A stretch of 64,000 nucleotides of DNA. It comes from Bradyrhizobium sp. CCBAU 53340 (GTDB lineage: Bacteria; Pseudomonadota; Alphaproteobacteria; Rhizobiales; Xanthobacteraceae). Below, piece by piece: positions 44,163 to 55,240 of this stretch. Within the stretch, counting starts at the first letter, position 1; each line of letters starts with the position of its first letter. The position numbers and the translations under genes are program-made. The DNA lies in NCBI RefSeq assembly GCF_015291645.1, contig NZ_CP030055.1, positions 3,348,001-3,412,000 of the forward strand, given 5' to 3'. The notes beneath the pieces were generated by a model that searched no databases, was not told where the DNA came from, and was given only the letters and a program-made list of their open reading frames with translations.

Positions 44163-44471
44163 ATGAACGGCCAAAATATTCGCATCCGTCTCAAAGCGTT
44201 CGACCATCGTATCCTCGATACGTCGACCCGCGAGATCGTGAACACGGCGAAGCGCACCGGTGCGCAGGTCCGCGGACCCATTCCGCTGCCCACCCGCATC
44301 GAGAAGTTCACCGTCAACCGTTCGCCGCACGTCGACAAGAAGAGCCGCGAACAGTTCGAGATGCGCACTCACAAGCGTCTGCTCGACATCGTCGATCCGA
44401 CCCCGCAGACCGTCGACGCTTTGATGAAGCTCGACCTGGCCGCCGGTGTCGACGTCGAGATCAAGCTCTAA
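44163..44471 (+). CDS. rpsJ: 30S ribosomal protein S10
   Basis: The 102-residue protein reads [25 protein letters not shown], then [36 protein letters not shown], the S10 signature. S10 lies in the 30S head and, with NusB, also acts in transcription antitermination and contacts NusG. It is the first gene of the S10 cluster here. The ATG follows an AAGAGAG sequence. Confidence 0.97.
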
Positions 44472-44524
44472 GAATTTTGGATCACGTTCGCATCTCGCGG
44501 ACAGAAAGAACAGGAAGCACGCCG

Positions 44525-45241
44525 ATGCGCTCCGGAGTGATCGCACAAAAGGTCGGGATGACGCGGGTCTTTACAGAGGCCGGCGAACATATCCCCGTGA
44601 CCGTGCTGAAGCTCGGCAATTGCCAGGTCGTAGGCCACCGCACTGAAGAGAAGAACGGTTACGTCGCGCTCCAGCTTGGTTCTGGCAGCCGCAAGACCGT
44701 GTACATGCCCAAGGCGGAGCGCGGCCAGTTCGCGGTCGCCAAGGTCGAGCCAAAGCGGCAGGTCGAGGAGTTTCGCGTCACCGCGGACGCCATGATCCCC
44801 GTCGGCGCCGAGATCCAGGCCGACCACTTCGTCGTCGGCCAGTTCGTCGACGTCACCGGCACCTCAGTCGGTAAGGGCTTCGCCGGCGGTATGAAGCGCT
44901 GGAATTTCGGCGGTCTGCGCGCCACGCACGGTGTGTCGATCTCGCACCGCTCGATCGGTTCGACCGGTGGTCGTCAGGACCCCGGCAAGACCTGGAAGAA
45001 CAAGAAGATGCCCGGCCACATGGGTGTCGACCGCATCACCACGCTCAACCTTCGCGTCGTCCAGACCGATGTCGAGCGCGGCCTGATCCTCGTCGAAGGC
45101 GCCGTTCCCGGCTCCAAGGGCGGTTGGATTCGCGTGCGCGACGCCGTCAAGAAGCCGCTGCCGAAGGAAGCTCCGAAGCCCGGCAAGTTCAAGGTTGCGG
45201 GCGGCGAAGCCGAGGCTGCGGCCCAGCAAGAGGGTGCGTGA
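44525..45241 (+). CDS. rplC: 50S ribosomal protein L3
   Basis: The 238-residue protein starts [20 protein letters not shown]. The central [46 protein letters not shown] includes the extension that reaches the peptidyl-transferase centre. It is longer than E. coli L3 because of an Ala/Glu/Gln-rich tail (last 13 residues). An in-frame TTG at 44477 is not needed; ATG 44525 has AGGAAG upstream. rplD begins one base after its stop. Confidence 0.97.
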   Translation: MRSGVIAQKVGMTRVFTEAGEHIPVTVLKLGNCQVVGHRTEEKNGYVALQLGSGSRKTVYMPKAERGQFAVAKVEPKRQVEEFRVTADAMIPVGAEIQADHFVVGQFVDVTGTSVGKGFAGGMKRWNFGGLRATHGVSISHRSIGSTGGRQDPGKTWKNKKMPGHMGVDRITTLNLRVVQTDVERGLILVEGAVPGSKGGWIRVRDAVKKPLPKEAPKPGKFKVAGGEAEAAAQQEGA

Positions 45242-45242
45242 G

Positions 45243-45863
45243 ATGGAACTGAAGGTCACCACCCTCGAAGGTAAGGAAGCCGGCTCGGTCCAGCTTTCCG
45301 ACGCCATTTTCGGCCTCGAGCCGCGCCAGGACATCATTGCGCGTTGCGTGCAGTGGCAGCTCAACAAGCGCCAGGCCGGCACCCACAAGGCCAAGGGCCG
45401 CGCCGAGATCTGGCGCACCGGCAAGAAGATGTACAAGCAGAAGGGCACCGGCGGTGCTCGTCACGGCTCGGCCCGCGTGCCGCAGTTCCGCGGCGGCGGT
45501 CGTGCCTTCGGTCCGGTGGTGCGTTCGCACGCCACCGACCTGCCGAAGAAGGTCCGTGCGCTCGCTCTCAAGCATGCGCTGTCGGCCAAGGCCAAGGACG
45601 GCGATCTGCTCGTGATCGAGAAGGCCGCGCTGGAAGCCGCCAAGACCAAGGCGCTGCTCGGTCACTTCTCGGGCCTGGGGCTCACCAACGCGTTGATCAT
45701 CGATGGCGCCGAGCTCAACAACGGCTTTGCCGCTGCGGCCCGCAACATCCCGAACATGGACGTGCTGCCGATCCAGGGCATCAACGTCTATGACATCCTG
45801 CGCCGTCAGAAGCTCGTTCTGACCAAGGCCGCCATCGATGCGCTGGAGGCGCGCTTCAAATGA
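45243..45863 (+). CDS. rplD: 50S ribosomal protein L4
   Basis: The 206-residue protein begins [15 protein letters not shown] and contains the tunnel loop [39 protein letters not shown] (about 58-97), which reaches the nascent-chain exit tunnel. The 45195 start is an artefact inside rplC. Its stop overlaps the rplW ATG (ATGA), so translation is coupled. In E. coli L4 represses the S10 operon; unknown here. Confidence 0.97.
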   Translation: MELKVTTLEGKEAGSVQLSDAIFGLEPRQDIIARCVQWQLNKRQAGTHKAKGRAEIWRTGKKMYKQKGTGGARHGSARVPQFRGGGRAFGPVVRSHATDLPKKVRALALKHALSAKAKDGDLLVIEKAALEAAKTKALLGHFSGLGLTNALIIDGAELNNGFAAAARNIPNMDVLPIQGINVYDILRRQKLVLTKAAIDALEARFK

Positions 45864-46162
45864 CGAAGAACATCGAGGCCCGGCATTACGACGTGATCGT
45901 CGCCCCGGTCGTCACCGAAAAGGCGACGCTGGCGTCCGAGCACAACAAGGTGCTGTTCAAGGTGGCCGCCAAGGCGACCAAGCCGCAGATCAAGGAAGCG
46001 ATCGAGAAGCTCTTCGACGTCAAGGTCAAGAGCGTCAACACGCTGGTCCGCAAGGGCAAGGTCAAGGTCTTCCGCGGCAACCTCGGCTCGCAGTCGAACA
46101 CCAAGCGCGCGATCGTGACCCTCGAAGAGGGCCACCGGATCGACGTCACCACCGGTCTGTAA
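45860..46162 (+). CDS. rplW: 50S ribosomal protein L23
   Basis: The 100-residue protein has the L23 motif [51 protein letters not shown] (about 11-61). It lies at the mouth of the exit tunnel and binds trigger factor and SRP. The ATG overlaps the rplD stop by four bases. rplB begins 12 bp after it ends. Confidence 0.96.
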   Translation: MTKNIEARHYDVIVAPVVTEKATLASEHNKVLFKVAAKATKPQIKEAIEKLFDVKVKSVNTLVRKGKVKVFRGNLGSQSNTKRAIVTLEEGHRIDVTTGL

Positions 46163-46174
46163 GGTCGCACGACG

Positions 46175-47008
46175 ATGGCACTGAAGACATTCAATCCCAC
46201 GACGCCGGGCCAGCGCCAGCTGGTGATGGTCGATCGTTCGGCCCTCTACAAGGGCAAGCCGCTGAAGGCGCTCACCGAAGGCAAGAAGTCCTCGGGTGGC
46301 CGCAACAACACCGGTCGCATCACCGTGCGCTTCCGTGGCGGTGGCCACAAGCAGACGCTGCGCACCGTCGATTTCAAGCGCGAGAAGATCGACGTCCCCG
46401 CGACGGTCGAGCGTCTCGAGTATGATCCGAACCGCACCGGCTTCATCGCCCTGATCAAGTATCAGGACGGCGAGCAGGCCTACATCCTGGCGCCGCAGCG
46501 CCTGGCCGTGGGTGACACCATCGTCGCCGGCAACTACGTCGACGTGAAGCCGGGCAACGTCATGCCGCTCGGCAATATGCCGGTCGGCACGATCATCCAC
46601 AACATCGAGGTCAAGATCGGGAAGGGCGGCCAGCTCGCCCGTTCGGCCGGCACCTACGCCCAGCTCGTCGGCCGCGACCAGGACTACGTGATCATCCGCC
46701 TGAACTCGGGTGAGCAGCGCCTGGTGCACGGTCGCTGCCGCGGCACGATCGGCGCGGTGTCGAACCCGGACCACATGAACACCTCGATCGGCAAGGCCGG
46801 CCGCAAGCGTTGGATGGGCCGTCGCCCGCACAACCGCGGTGTCGCCATGAACCCGATCGACCATCCGCACGGCGGCGGTGAAGGTCGTACCTCGGGCGGT
46901 CGCCACCCGGTCACCCCGTGGGGCAAGCCGACCAAGGGCAAGAAGACCCGCACCAACAAGTCGACCAACAAATTCATTCTCCTAAGCCGCCACAAGCGGA
47001 AGAAGTAA
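46175..47008 (+). CDS. rplB: 50S ribosomal protein L2
   Basis: The 277-residue protein has [17 protein letters not shown] at the start, the RNA-binding [17 protein letters not shown], and the C-terminal [25 protein letters not shown] with the conserved histidines near the peptidyl-transferase centre. It is needed for subunit joining and 23S assembly. Typical length. rpsS follows after 12 bp. Confidence 0.97.
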   Translation: MALKTFNPTTPGQRQLVMVDRSALYKGKPLKALTEGKKSSGGRNNTGRITVRFRGGGHKQTLRTVDFKREKIDVPATVERLEYDPNRTGFIALIKYQDGEQAYILAPQRLAVGDTIVAGNYVDVKPGNVMPLGNMPVGTIIHNIEVKIGKGGQLARSAGTYAQLVGRDQDYVIIRLNSGEQRLVHGRCRGTIGAVSNPDHMNTSIGKAGRKRWMGRRPHNRGVAMNPIDHPHGGGEGRTSGGRHPVTPWGKPTKGKKTRTNKSTNKFILLSRHKRKK

Positions 47009-47020
47009 GGAACGACGGAC

Positions 47021-47299
47021 ATGGTTCGTTCAGTCTGGAAAGGCCCGTTCGTCGAGGGTTCTCTGCTCAAGAAGGCAGATGCCGCGCGCGCGTCCGGCCG
47101 TCACGACGTCATCAAGATCTGGAGCCGTCGCTCGACCATCCTGCCGCAGTTCGTCGGTCTGACCTTCGGCGTCTACAACGGTCAGAAGCACGTGCCGGTG
47201 GCCGTCAACGAGGAAATGGTGGGTCACAAGTTCGGCGAGTTCTCGCCGACCCGGACCTTCCATGGCCACTCCGGCGACAAGAAAGCCAAGAAGGCTTGA
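47021..47299 (+). CDS. rpsS: 30S ribosomal protein S19
   Basis: The 92-residue protein starts [19 protein letters not shown] and includes [30 protein letters not shown] and the C-terminal [16 protein letters not shown], all S19 signatures. It binds S13 in the 30S head near the A-site. AAGGAACGACGGAC precedes the ATG. rplV follows after 10 bp. Confidence 0.97.
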   Translation: MVRSVWKGPFVEGSLLKKADAARASGRHDVIKIWSRRSTILPQFVGLTFGVYNGQKHVPVAVNEEMVGHKFGEFSPTRTFHGHSGDKKAKKA

Positions 47300-47309
47300 G
47301 GATTAAACG

Positions 47310-47699
47310 ATGAGCAAACCTAAGCGCGAACGGAGCCTCGCCGAGAACGAGGCCAAGGCGGTCGCCCGGATGCTGCGGGTGAGCCCGCAGAAGCTCAACC
47401 TGGTCGCCCAGCTCATTCGCGGCCGGAAGGCTTCCGCTGCGCTCGCCGACCTGCAGTTCTCGCGCAAGCGGATCGCGGTTGACGTGAAGAAGTGCCTGGA
47501 ATCGGCGATCGCCAATGCCGAGAACAACCACGACCTCGACGTCGACGATCTCGTCGTGGCGCAGGCTTTCGTCGGCAACGGCCTCGTGATGAAGCGCTTT
47601 GCCGCCCGCGGCCGTGGTCGCTCGGGCCGTGTCTACAAACCATTTTCGCAGCTGACGATCATTGTTCGTCAGGTCGAAGCCGAAGCAGCAGCGGCTTAA
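47310..47699 (+). CDS. rplV: 50S ribosomal protein L22
   Basis: The 129-residue protein has [33 protein letters not shown] (about 23-55) and the long loop [36 protein letters not shown] that lines the exit tunnel, where macrolide-resistance changes occur elsewhere. No unusual insertion is seen in the loop. rpsC begins 18 bp later with AGGAG upstream. Confidence 0.97.
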   Translation: MSKPKRERSLAENEAKAVARMLRVSPQKLNLVAQLIRGRKASAALADLQFSRKRIAVDVKKCLESAIANAENNHDLDVDDLVVAQAFVGNGLVMKRFAARGRGRSGRVYKPFSQLTIIVRQVEAEAAAA

Positions 47700-47717
47700 G
47701 GGTCGCAGGAGAAAACG

Positions 47718-48443
<726 letters not shown>

Positions 48444-48473
48444 AGCCGCACAGGAATTTGAGGGCTTAAAGCC

Positions 48474-48887
48474 ATGATGCAACCTAAGAAAACGAAGTTC
48501 CGGAAGGCGCATAAGGGCCGTATCCACGGCGTTGCGTCCTCGGGCGCGACGTTGGCGTTCGGCCAGTTCGGCCTGAAGGCCACCGAGCCGGAGCGTGTCA
48601 CCGCGCGCCAGATCGAAGCCGCCCGCCGCGCGCTGACCCGCCACATGAAGCGCGCCGGCCGCGTCTGGATCCGCGTGTTCCCCGACGTTCCGGTGTCGAA
48701 GAAGCCGGCTGAAGTTCGCATGGGCTCCGGCAAGGGTTCGCCGGAATTGTGGGTCGCCCGCGTCAAGCCGGGCCGGGTGCTGTTCGAGATCGACGGCGTC
48801 AACACCCAGACGGCGCGTGAAGCGCTGACCCTGGCGGCCGCCAAGCTGCCGATCAAGACGCGCTTCGTCGAGCGCATTGCGGAGTAA
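48474..48887 (+). CDS. rplP: 50S ribosomal protein L16
   Basis: The 137-residue protein starts [19 protein letters not shown] and contains [51 protein letters not shown]16 binds near the A-site tRNA and is needed for late 50S assembly. Two consecutive ATGs (48474, 48477) can start it. The last base of its stop is the first base of a possible alternative rpmC start. Confidence 0.97.
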   Translation: MMQPKKTKFRKAHKGRIHGVASSGATLAFGQFGLKATEPERVTARQIEAARRALTRHMKRAGRVWIRVFPDVPVSKKPAEVRMGSGKGSPELWVARVKPGRVLFEIDGVNTQTAREALTLAAAKLPIKTRFVERIAE

Positions 48888-48892
48888 TGGCC

Positions 48893-49099
48893 ATGGCCCA
48901 GATGAAGATCGAAGACATCCGCGCGATGAGCCCCGACCAGCAGGACGACGCCGTCCTGAACCTGAAGAAAGAGCGCTTCAACCTGCGCTTCCAGCGTGCC
49001 ACCGGGCAGCTCGAGAACACCTCGCGCCTGCGCGAGGCTCGCCGCGATATCGCCCGGATCAAGACCGTCGCCGCGCAGCAGCGCGCGAAGAAGAAGTAA
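48893..49099 (+). CDS. rpmC: 50S ribosomal protein L29
   Basis: The 68-residue protein reads [21 protein letters not shown], then [33 protein letters not shown], the L29 two-helix hairpin. The first in-frame ATG (48887) lies only two bases after GGAG, while 48893 is eight bases after it and gives the usual length for this group, so 48893 is chosen. L29 sits by the tunnel exit next to L23. Confidence 0.94.
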   Translation: MAQMKIEDIRAMSPDQQDDAVLNLKKERFNLRFQRATGQLENTSRLREARRDIARIKTVAAQQRAKKK

Positions 49100-49112
49100 G
49101 GGGCTAACGGAT

Positions 49113-49361
49113 ATGCCGAAACGTACTTTGCAAGGCGTGGTCGTCAGCGACAAGACTGCCAAGACCGTCGTGGTGCGCGTCGATCGCCGCTTCACGCACC
49201 CGATCTACAAGAAGACGATCCGCCGTTCGAAGAACTACCATGCGCACGACGAGAACAACGAGTTCAAGCCGGGCGACATGGTCTGGATCGAAGAGACCAA
49301 GCCGATTTCGAAGTTGAAGTGCTGGATCGTGATCCGGGGCGAACACAAGAAAAGCGCCTGA
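49113..49361 (+). CDS. rpsQ: 30S ribosomal protein S17
   Basis: The 82-residue protein begins [23 protein letters not shown] and has [30 protein letters not shown], the S17 OB-fold pattern. It binds 16S rRNA early in assembly. ATG 49113 is 13 bp after the L29 stop; the longer frame from 48996 is inside rpmC and is rejected. An 84-bp gap follows. Confidence 0.97.
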   Translation: MPKRTLQGVVVSDKTAKTVVVRVDRRFTHPIYKKTIRRSKNYHAHDENNEFKPGDMVWIEETKPISKLKCWIVIRGEHKKSA

Positions 49362-49445
49362 TCTGTTGGCCTTGGCCGACTAACTTCAGGGAAATGTTGA
49401 GCGCCGGCTAGGCTGGCGCAAAGAGAAAGAGGACGAGGTGCATCA

Positions 49446-49814
49446 ATGATTCAGATGCAGACCAACCTCGACGTGGCCGACAATTCTGGCGCACGCCGTG
49501 TCATGTGTATCAAGGTGCTCGGGGGCTCCAAGCGCCGCTACGCCACGATCGGCGACATCATTGTCGTCTCGATCAAGGAAGCCATTCCGCGTGGCAAGGT
49601 GAAAAAGGGCGACGTGATGAAGGCCGTCGTGGTGCGTGTCCGCAAGGACATCCGCCGCGCTGACGGCTCGGTCATCCGCTTCGACCGCAACGCTGCCGTT
49701 CTGATCAACAATCAGTCCGAGCCGGTCGGCACCCGTATCTTCGGGCCCGTGCCGCGCGAGCTGCGCGCCAAGAACCACATGAAGATCATTTCGCTCGCGC
49801 CGGAGGTGCTGTGA
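49446..49814 (+). CDS. rplN: 50S ribosomal protein L14
   Basis: The 122-residue protein starts [33 protein letters not shown] and ends [15 protein letters not shown], the complete L14 pattern. It forms bridge B8 and is the landing site for RsfS. The gene opens the spc-type cluster after an 84-bp gap that has GAGGACGAGG upstream of the start. Its stop overlaps the rplX start by one base. Confidence 0.97.
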   Translation: MIQMQTNLDVADNSGARRVMCIKVLGGSKRRYATIGDIIVVSIKEAIPRGKVKKGDVMKAVVVRVRKDIRRADGSVIRFDRNAAVLINNQSEPVGTRIFGPVPRELRAKNHMKIISLAPEVL

Positions 49815-50128
49815 TGGCTGCGAAGATCCGCAAGGGCGACAAGGTCGTCGTGCTGACCGGCCGCGACAAGGGTCGCACCGGCGAAGTGTTCGAAGTTCGC
49901 CCCGACGCCGGCACGGCGCTCGTGCGCGGCATCAACATGGTCAAGCGTCACCAGAAGCAGACGCAGGCCCAGGAGGGCGGCATCATCTCGAAAGAGGCGC
50001 CGATCCAACTGTCCAACATCGCGTATGTCGGCAAGGACGGAAAGCCGACCCGCGTTGGATTCAAGATTCTGGCGGACGGCAAGAAGGTTCGCATCGCCAA
50101 GAGCTCGGGAGCTGAGATCGATGGCTGA
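49814..50128 (+). CDS. rplX: 50S ribosomal protein L24
   Basis: The 104-residue protein has the KOW motif [21 protein letters not shown] near its start. L24 starts 50S assembly near the tunnel exit. GTG 49811 is possible (one extra residue), but ATG 49814 is spaced better from GGAGG. The end overlaps the rplE start by eight bases. Confidence 0.96.
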   Translation: MAAKIRKGDKVVVLTGRDKGRTGEVFEVRPDAGTALVRGINMVKRHQKQTQAQEGGIISKEAPIQLSNIAYVGKDGKPTRVGFKILADGKKVRIAKSSGAEIDG

Positions 50129-50678
50129 GACCGCTTACACCCCGCGCCTGCGCGCGGAATACGACGCGAAGATCCGCACGGCGATGACCGAGAAGTTCGG
50201 TTATCAGAACGTGATGCAGGTTCCGCGCCTGGACAAGGTCGTGCTGAACATGGGCGTTGGCGATTCCGTCAACGACCGCAAGAAGGCCGAGACCGCCGCT
50301 GCCGAGCTGACCCAGATCGCCGGCCAGAAGGCGATCGTGACCTATTCGCGCATCGCGATCGCGACCTTCAAGCTGCGTGAGAACCAGCCGATCGGCTGCA
50401 AGGTCACGCTGCGCAAGGCCCGCATGTACGAGTTCATCGATCGCCTGGTCAACGTCGCGCTGCCGCGCGTCCGCGACTTCCGCGGCCTGAACCCGAAGAG
50501 CTTTGACGGCCGCGGCAACTACTCGCTCGGCATCAAGGAACACATCATTTTCCCCGAGATCGACTTCGACAAGGTCACGGAAGCCCGCGGTATGGACATC
50601 ACCGTCTGCACCACGGCCAAGACCGACGAAGAGGCAAGGGCCTTGTTGACCGCTTTCAATTTCCCGTTCCGGCAGTGA
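50121..50678 (+). CDS. rplE: 50S ribosomal protein L5
   Basis: The 185-residue protein starts [18 protein letters not shown] and has [21 protein letters not shown] (about 33-53) and [28 protein letters not shown]5 binds 5S rRNA with L18 and contacts the P-site tRNA. The start lies within the last codons of rplX (8-base overlap); the longer reading from 50025 is a shadow. Confidence 0.97.
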   Translation: MAETAYTPRLRAEYDAKIRTAMTEKFGYQNVMQVPRLDKVVLNMGVGDSVNDRKKAETAAAELTQIAGQKAIVTYSRIAIATFKLRENQPIGCKVTLRKARMYEFIDRLVNVALPRVRDFRGLNPKSFDGRGNYSLGIKEHIIFPEIDFDKVTEARGMDITVCTTAKTDEEARALLTAFNFPFRQ

Positions 50679-50724
50679 GACGCTGACCTAAAGCCTCTCA
50701 AACGCGGATACCCAGGAGCCAAGC

Positions 50725-51030
50725 ATGGCAAAGAAGAGTTCAGTCGAGAAGAACAACCGGCGCAAGCGGATGGTGAAGAACGCCGCCCCGAAGCGCGAGC
50801 GGTTGAAGGCGATCATCGCCGACAAGACGCTGCCGATGGAGGAGCGGTTCGCCGCGACCCTGAAGCTTGCGGAAATGCCGCGCAATTCGTCGGCCACCCG
50901 CATCCGTCTGCGTTGCGAGCTGTCGGGCCGCCCGCGCTCGAACTATCGCAAGAACAAGCTGTCCCGTATCGCGCTCCGCGACCTTGGCTCCAAGGGCATG
51001 GTCCCGGGCCTCGTGAAGTCGAGCTGGTAA
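50725..51030 (+). CDS. rpsN: 30S ribosomal protein S14
   Basis: The 101-residue protein has [18 protein letters not shown] at the start and [39 protein letters not shown] at the end. It is the long, zinc-free form: only one cysteine is present in the region where short forms have a CxxC pair. It assembles late into the 30S head. AGGAG is before the ATG. Confidence 0.97.
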   Translation: MAKKSSVEKNNRRKRMVKNAAPKRERLKAIIADKTLPMEERFAATLKLAEMPRNSSATRIRLRCELSGRPRSNYRKNKLSRIALRDLGSKGMVPGLVKSSW

Positions 51031-51044
51031 GGAGGGTCGTTTAG

Positions 51045-51443
51045 ATGTCTACGCACGATCCAATCAGCGATCTGATCACCCGCATCCGCAACGCGCAGAT
51101 GCGCTCCAAGAGCAAGGTCTCCACGCCGGGCTCGAAGATGCGCGAGAACGTCCTCGAGGTGCTGAAGAGCGAGGGCTACATCCGCGGTTACGCCACGCTC
51201 GAGCACTCCTCGGGCCGCAGCGAGATCGAGATCGAGCTGAAGTATTTCGACGGCGAGCCCGTCATCCGCGAGATCGAACGTGTCTCCAAGCCCGGGCGTC
51301 GCGTTTACGCCTCGGTGAAGAACCTGCCGCGGGTCAATAACGGACTCGGTATTTCGGTGTTGTCGACGCCGAAGGGGATCATGGCCGACCACAGTGCGCG
51401 TGAAGCGAACGTGGGCGGCGAAGTCCTCTTCACGGTGTTCTGA
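51045..51443 (+). CDS. rpsH: 30S ribosomal protein S8
   Basis: The 132-residue protein starts [18 protein letters not shown] and ends with the family motif [34 protein letters not shown]8 binds the central 16S domain; in E. coli it represses the spc operon by binding the rplE region. Whether the rplX-rplE junction here contains a mimic is not known. GGAGG is near the start. Confidence 0.97.
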   Translation: MSTHDPISDLITRIRNAQMRSKSKVSTPGSKMRENVLEVLKSEGYIRGYATLEHSSGRSEIEIELKYFDGEPVIREIERVSKPGRRVYASVKNLPRVNNGLGISVLSTPKGIMADHSAREANVGGEVLFTVF

Positions 51444-51459
51444 GAAGGATTTTTGATCC

Positions 51460-51993
51460 ATGTCACGTGTTGGCAAAAGGCCTGTGGCGGTGCCGTCCGG
51501 TGTGACCGCGACCGTCGATGGGCAGACCGTCAAGATGAAGGGGCCGAAGGGCCAGCTTCAGTTCGTCGTCCATGACGACGTCGAGGTGAAGCTCGAGAAC
51601 GGCCAGGTGAAGGTCAAGCCGCGGGCCGAGACCAACCGCGCGCGCGCGCTGTACGGCACCGCTCGCGCCCAGGTCGCGAATCTGGTCGAAGGCGTCACCA
51701 AGGGCTTCGAGAAGAAGCTCGAGATCACCGGCGTCGGCTACCGCGCTGCGATGCAGGGCAAGAACCTGCAGCTCGCGCTCGGCTACAGCCATGACGTGAT
51801 CTACCCGATCCCGGAAGGGATCACGATCGCCGTGCCGAAGCCGACCGAAATCACGGTGTCAGGCAGCGACATTCAACGCGTCGGCCAGGTCGCCGCCGAG
51901 ATCCGCTCCTATCGTCCGCCGGAGCCCTACAAGGGCAAGGGCGTGAAGTATGTGGGCGAATTCATCTTCCGCAAGGAAGGCAAGAAGAAGTAA
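51460..51993 (+). CDS. rplF: 50S ribosomal protein L6
   Basis: The 177-residue protein has [21 protein letters not shown] at the start and ends with [29 protein letters not shown], the L6 C-terminal rRNA-binding loop. It has two similar domains. It lies at the base of the stalk near the sarcin-ricin loop. rplR follows after 11 bp. Confidence 0.97.
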   Translation: MSRVGKRPVAVPSGVTATVDGQTVKMKGPKGQLQFVVHDDVEVKLENGQVKVKPRAETNRARALYGTARAQVANLVEGVTKGFEKKLEITGVGYRAAMQGKNLQLALGYSHDVIYPIPEGITIAVPKPTEITVSGSDIQRVGQVAAEIRSYRPPEPYKGKGVKYVGEFIFRKEGKKK

Positions 51994-52004
51994 CGGAGCC
52001 GGTC

Positions 52005-52367
52005 ATGTCCAAAGCCAAGGTTACGAATGCCCGGCGCAAGCGGAGTGTGCGGCTGAAGCTGCGCCGCTCCGGTGGTGGTCGTCCGCGTCTGTCGGTGTTC
52101 CGCTCGTCCAAGCACATCTACGCCCAGGTCATCGACGACCTGAAAGGCGAGACGCTGGCCTCTGCCTCCTCGCTCGAGAAGGCGATGCGCGACGGCGGCA
52201 AGACCGGCGCCGACATCGATGCGGCGAAGGCGGTCGGCAAGCTGCTGGCCGAGCGCGCCGCCGAGAAGGGCGTCAAGGAAGTCGTGTTCGATCGCGGCAG
52301 CTACCTCTACCACGGGCGCGTCAAGGCTCTCGCCGACGCTGCGCGTGAGAGCGGGCTGAGCTTCTAA
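52005..52367 (+). CDS. rplR: 50S ribosomal protein L18
   Basis: The 120-residue protein has a basic N-terminal tail ([19 protein letters not shown]), then [23 protein letters not shown] and [27 protein letters not shown]18 binds 5S rRNA and L5. Usual length. rpsE follows after 44 bp. Confidence 0.97.
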   Translation: MSKAKVTNARRKRSVRLKLRRSGGGRPRLSVFRSSKHIYAQVIDDLKGETLASASSLEKAMRDGGKTGADIDAAKAVGKLLAERAAEKGVKEVVFDRGSYLYHGRVKALADAARESGLSF

Positions 52368-52411
52368 CAGAATTTGAGGATTGAGGCGTAAGCCTCTGAA
52401 GGATTGGAAAA

Positions 52412-53005
52412 ATGGCAGAACGCGAACAACGTGGTGGACGCGATCAACGCGGCGGCGGACGTGAACGCAAGGAGCGCGAGGAGCGCGACAGCGAGTTCGT
52501 CGACAAGCTCGTCCACATCAATCGCGTGGCCAAGGTCGTCAAGGGCGGCAAGCGCTTCGGTTTCGCAGCGCTCGTCGTGATCGGCGATCAGAAGGGCCGC
52601 GCCGGCTTCGGTCACGGCAAGGCGCGCGAAGTGCCTGAGGCGATCCGCAAGGCCACCGAGTCCGCCAAGCGCAACCTGACCCGCGTGTCGCTGCGCGAGG
52701 GCCGCACCCTGCATCACGACATCGCCGGCCGTCATGGCGCCGGCCGTGTCTATCTGCGTGCAGCCCCGGCCGGTACCGGCATCATCGCCGGTGGTCCGAT
52801 GCGCGCCGTGTTCGAGACGCTCGGCGTCCAGGACGTGGTGGCGAAGTCGATCGGCTCGTCGAACCCCTACAACATGGTTCGCGCGACCTTCGATGCGCTG
52901 AAGCACCAGGACTCACCGCGTTCGGTCGCGGCGCGCCGCAACATCAAGGTGTCCACCCTCCAGGGTCGTCGCATCGGCGGCGATGCCGAGGCGGCGGCGG
53001 ACTAA
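52412..53005 (+). CDS. rpsE: 30S ribosomal protein S5
   Basis: The 197-residue protein is longer than the 167 residues of E. coli S5. The extra length is mainly an N-terminal Arg/Gly/Glu-rich stretch ([15 protein letters not shown], about 1-28) and some at the C-terminus. The core has [53 protein letters not shown], the S5 double-stranded-RNA-binding domain. S5 affects decoding accuracy. The start is the first ATG after GAAGGA. Confidence 0.96.
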   Translation: MAEREQRGGRDQRGGGRERKEREERDSEFVDKLVHINRVAKVVKGGKRFGFAALVVIGDQKGRAGFGHGKAREVPEAIRKATESAKRNLTRVSLREGRTLHHDIAGRHGAGRVYLRAAPAGTGIIAGGPMRAVFETLGVQDVVAKSIGSSNPYNMVRATFDALKHQDSPRSVAARRNIKVSTLQGRRIGGDAEAAAD

Positions 53006-53030
53006 CCAACGCTTTTCGGAGTAGACCACG

Positions 53031-53225
53031 ATGGCCAAGGCCGCAAAGACAATCAAGCTCGAGCAGACCGGTAGCGCGATCCGCCGCCATCACTCGCAGC
53101 GTTCGACGCTGATCGGGCTCAAGCTCAACAAGATCGGCCGCGTCAGCGAACTGCCGGACACCCCGGCCGTCCGCGGCATGATCGAAAAGGTTCACCATCT
53201 CGTCCGCATCGTCGACGAGAAGTAA
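53031..53225 (+). CDS. rpmD: 50S ribosomal protein L30
   Basis: The 64-residue protein has [51 protein letters not shown], the bacterial L30 pattern (GLKLNKIGR with downstream VRGMI). It lies on the 50S surface between 23S domains. A 48-bp gap with a palindrome follows before rplO. Confidence 0.97.
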   Translation: MAKAAKTIKLEQTGSAIRRHHSQRSTLIGLKLNKIGRVSELPDTPAVRGMIEKVHHLVRIVDEK

Positions 53226-53231
53226 AATTGC

Positions 53232-53253
53232 GCGCATGATCCAGGTCATGCGC
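53232..53253. repeat. GCGCATGA-TCCAGG-TCATGCGC palindrome
   Basis: GCGCATGA (53232-53239) and TCATGCGC (53246-53253) are perfect 8-bp arms with a 6-nt loop between rpmD and rplO. It resembles a short form of the GCATGATC-type dispersed element at 7100 and may instead be an RNA-processing hairpin. Confidence 0.5.
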
Positions 53254-53273
53254 AAAACACAAGGAGCAGGGCG

Positions 53274-53759
53274 ATGAAGCTCAGCGATATCGCCGACAAC
53301 GCCGGCTCGCGCAAGAAGCGCATGCGCGTCGGCCGTGGCATCGGTTCGGGCAAGGGCAAGCAGTCCGGCCGCGGCGGCAAGGGCCAGACCGCGCGCTCGG
53401 GCGTGCGCATCAAGGGTTTCGAAGGCGGCCAGATGCCGATGCATCGCCGTCTGCCCAAGCGCGGCTTCAACAACATCTTCCGCGTCGAGTACGCCGAGAT
53501 CAATCTCGACCGTCTCCAGGATGCGGTGGATGCCAAGAAGCTCGACACCGGCAGCGTCGTGAACGTCGAGGCCCTGGTGAAGGCCGGCGTGCTGCGCCGC
53601 GCCAAGGCCGGCCTGCGGCTGCTCGGCCGCGGCGAGCTCAAGGCCAAGCTCAACATCGAGGTGCACGGCGCCACCAAGTCTGCGATCGAAGCGGTCGAGA
53701 AGGCCGGCGGTTCGGTGAAGATCCTCGCCCCTGCCAAGGAAGAAGGCGAGGCGGCGTAA
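53274..53759 (+). CDS. rplO: 50S ribosomal protein L15
   Basis: The 161-residue protein has the Gly/Lys-rich N-terminal loop [53 protein letters not shown] (about 13-65) and a C-terminal domain ([25 protein letters not shown]). L15 binds 23S rRNA in late assembly. A terminator-like hairpin follows, ahead of secY. Confidence 0.97.
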   Translation: MKLSDIADNAGSRKKRMRVGRGIGSGKGKQSGRGGKGQTARSGVRIKGFEGGQMPMHRRLPKRGFNNIFRVEYAEINLDRLQDAVDAKKLDTGSVVNVEALVKAGVLRRAKAGLRLLGRGELKAKLNIEVHGATKSAIEAVEKAGGSVKILAPAKEEGEAA

Positions 53760-53772
53760 CAACTGCGTCATT

Positions 53773-53794
53773 GGCCCGCGCCTCGCGGGCCTTT
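53773..53794 (+). terminator. Terminator-like hairpin between rplO and secY
   Basis: GGCCCGCG (53773-53780), a CCT loop, CGCGGGCC (53784-53791) and TTT form a strong stem with a short T-run. It could end part of the spc transcription so that secY is made at a lower level. The remaining gap to 53909 shows no gene. Confidence 0.65.
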
Positions 53795-53908
53795 ACGCAT
53801 GCGGGACGTGGACTTATCGAAGCCGAAGCCCCAGATAATGTCCGGCGTCCGCTAGATTAGCCCGGCCGCGGGTATGACGGCGCAAAAGGCGGCGGGAGAA
53901 AGTCCAAT

Positions 53909-55240
53909 ATGGCCTCAGCAGCGGAACAACTGGCAGCCAATCTCAATTTCGGCGCGTTTGCCAAGGCCGACGAACTGAAGAAGCGCATCTGGTTCACCCT
54001 GGGTGCGCTGCTCGTTTATCGGCTCGGAACCTACATCCCGCTGCCCGGCATCGATCCCAACATCTGGGAGCAGGTGTTCAAGTCGCAGGCAGGCGGCATC
54101 CTCGGCATGTTCAACATGTTCGCCGGCGGTGGCATCCACCGCATGGCGATCTTCGCGCTGAACATCATGCCGTACATCTCGGCCTCGATCATCATCCAGC
54201 TCCTGACCACCGTCTCGCCGCAGCTCGAGGCGCTGAAGAAGGAAGGCGAGGCGGGCCGCAAGACGCTGAACCAATACACCCGCTATCTGACGGTGATCCT
54301 GGCCGCGTTCCAGTCCTACGGCATCGCGGTTGGCCTTGAAGGCGCCGGCAATGTCGTCAGCGACCCCGGCATGTTCTTCCGTCTTTCCACCGCGATCACG
54401 CTGACCGGCGGCACCATGTTCCTGATGTGGCTGGGTGAGCAGATCACCTCGCGCGGCATCGGCAACGGTATCTCGCTGATCATTCTCTCCGGCATCGTCG
54501 CCGAGCTGCCGGCTGCGCTCGCCAACATGCTCGAGCTCGGTCGTCAGGGCGCGATGTCGACCGGTCTGATCCTGGTCGTCATCGTGATGGCGGTCGCGGT
54601 GATCGCCTTCATCGTGTTCATGGAGCGTGCCCAGCGCCGGCTGCTGATCCAGTATCCGAAGCGCCAGGTCGGCAACAAGATGTTCGAGGGCCAGTCCTCG
54701 CATCTGCCGCTCAAGCTCAACACCTCGGGCGTGATCCCGCCGATCTTCGCGTCCTCGCTGCTGCTGCTGCCGACCACGGTCGCGAACTTCAATGCGGGCA
54801 AGGGGCCGGAATGGTTCCAGTGGATCACGACCCAGCTCGGCCACGGCCGTCCGCTGTTCCTGATTCTCTATCTGGCGCTAATCGTGTTCTTCGCCTTCTT
54901 CTACACCGCGATCGTGTTCAATCCGACCGAGACCGCGGACAATCTGAAGAAGCACGGCGGCTTCATCCCGGGCATCCGCCCCGGCGAGCGCACCGCCGAA
55001 TATATCGACTACGTGCTGTCGCGCATCACCGTGCTGGGCGCGATCTATCTGGCGATCGTCTGCTTGATTCCGGAAATCCTGATCTCCTATGCCTCGGTGC
55101 CGTTCTACTTCGGCGGCACCTCGCTGCTGATCGTGGTCAGCGTCACCATGGACACGGTGGCGCAGGTGCAGGGCTATCTGCTCGCCCACCAGTATGAAGG
55201 CCTGATCCGCAAGTCGAAGCTGCGCGGCCGCCGTAGATGA
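53909..55240 (+). CDS. secY: Preprotein translocase subunit SecY
   Basis: The 443-residue protein has the ten-helix SecY layout. Residues 48-79 form the plug region (WEQVFKSQAGGILGMFNMFAGGG). The C4 loop has ERAQRRLLIQYPKRQ (239-253), and the C5 loop FIPGIRPGERTAEYID includes Arg357, the position needed for SecA-driven export in E. coli. A basic C-terminal tail follows ([17 protein letters not shown]). It forms the inner-membrane channel with SecE and SecG. It is complete and ordinary. The last four bases overlap the next gene, a second SecY-like protein. Confidence 0.98.
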   Translation: MASAAEQLAANLNFGAFAKADELKKRIWFTLGALLVYRLGTYIPLPGIDPNIWEQVFKSQAGGILGMFNMFAGGGIHRMAIFALNIMPYISASIIIQLLTTVSPQLEALKKEGEAGRKTLNQYTRYLTVILAAFQSYGIAVGLEGAGNVVSDPGMFFRLSTAITLTGGTMFLMWLGEQITSRGIGNGISLIILSGIVAELPAALANMLELGRQGAMSTGLILVVIVMAVAVIAFIVFMERAQRRLLIQYPKRQVGNKMFEGQSSHLPLKLNTSGVIPPIFASSLLLLPTTVANFNAGKGPEWFQWITTQLGHGRPLFLILYLALIVFFAFFYTAIVFNPTETADNLKKHGGFIPGIRPGERTAEYIDYVLSRITVLGAIYLAIVCLIPEILISYASVPFYFGGTSLLIVVSVTMDTVAQVQGYLLAHQYEGLIRKSKLRGRRR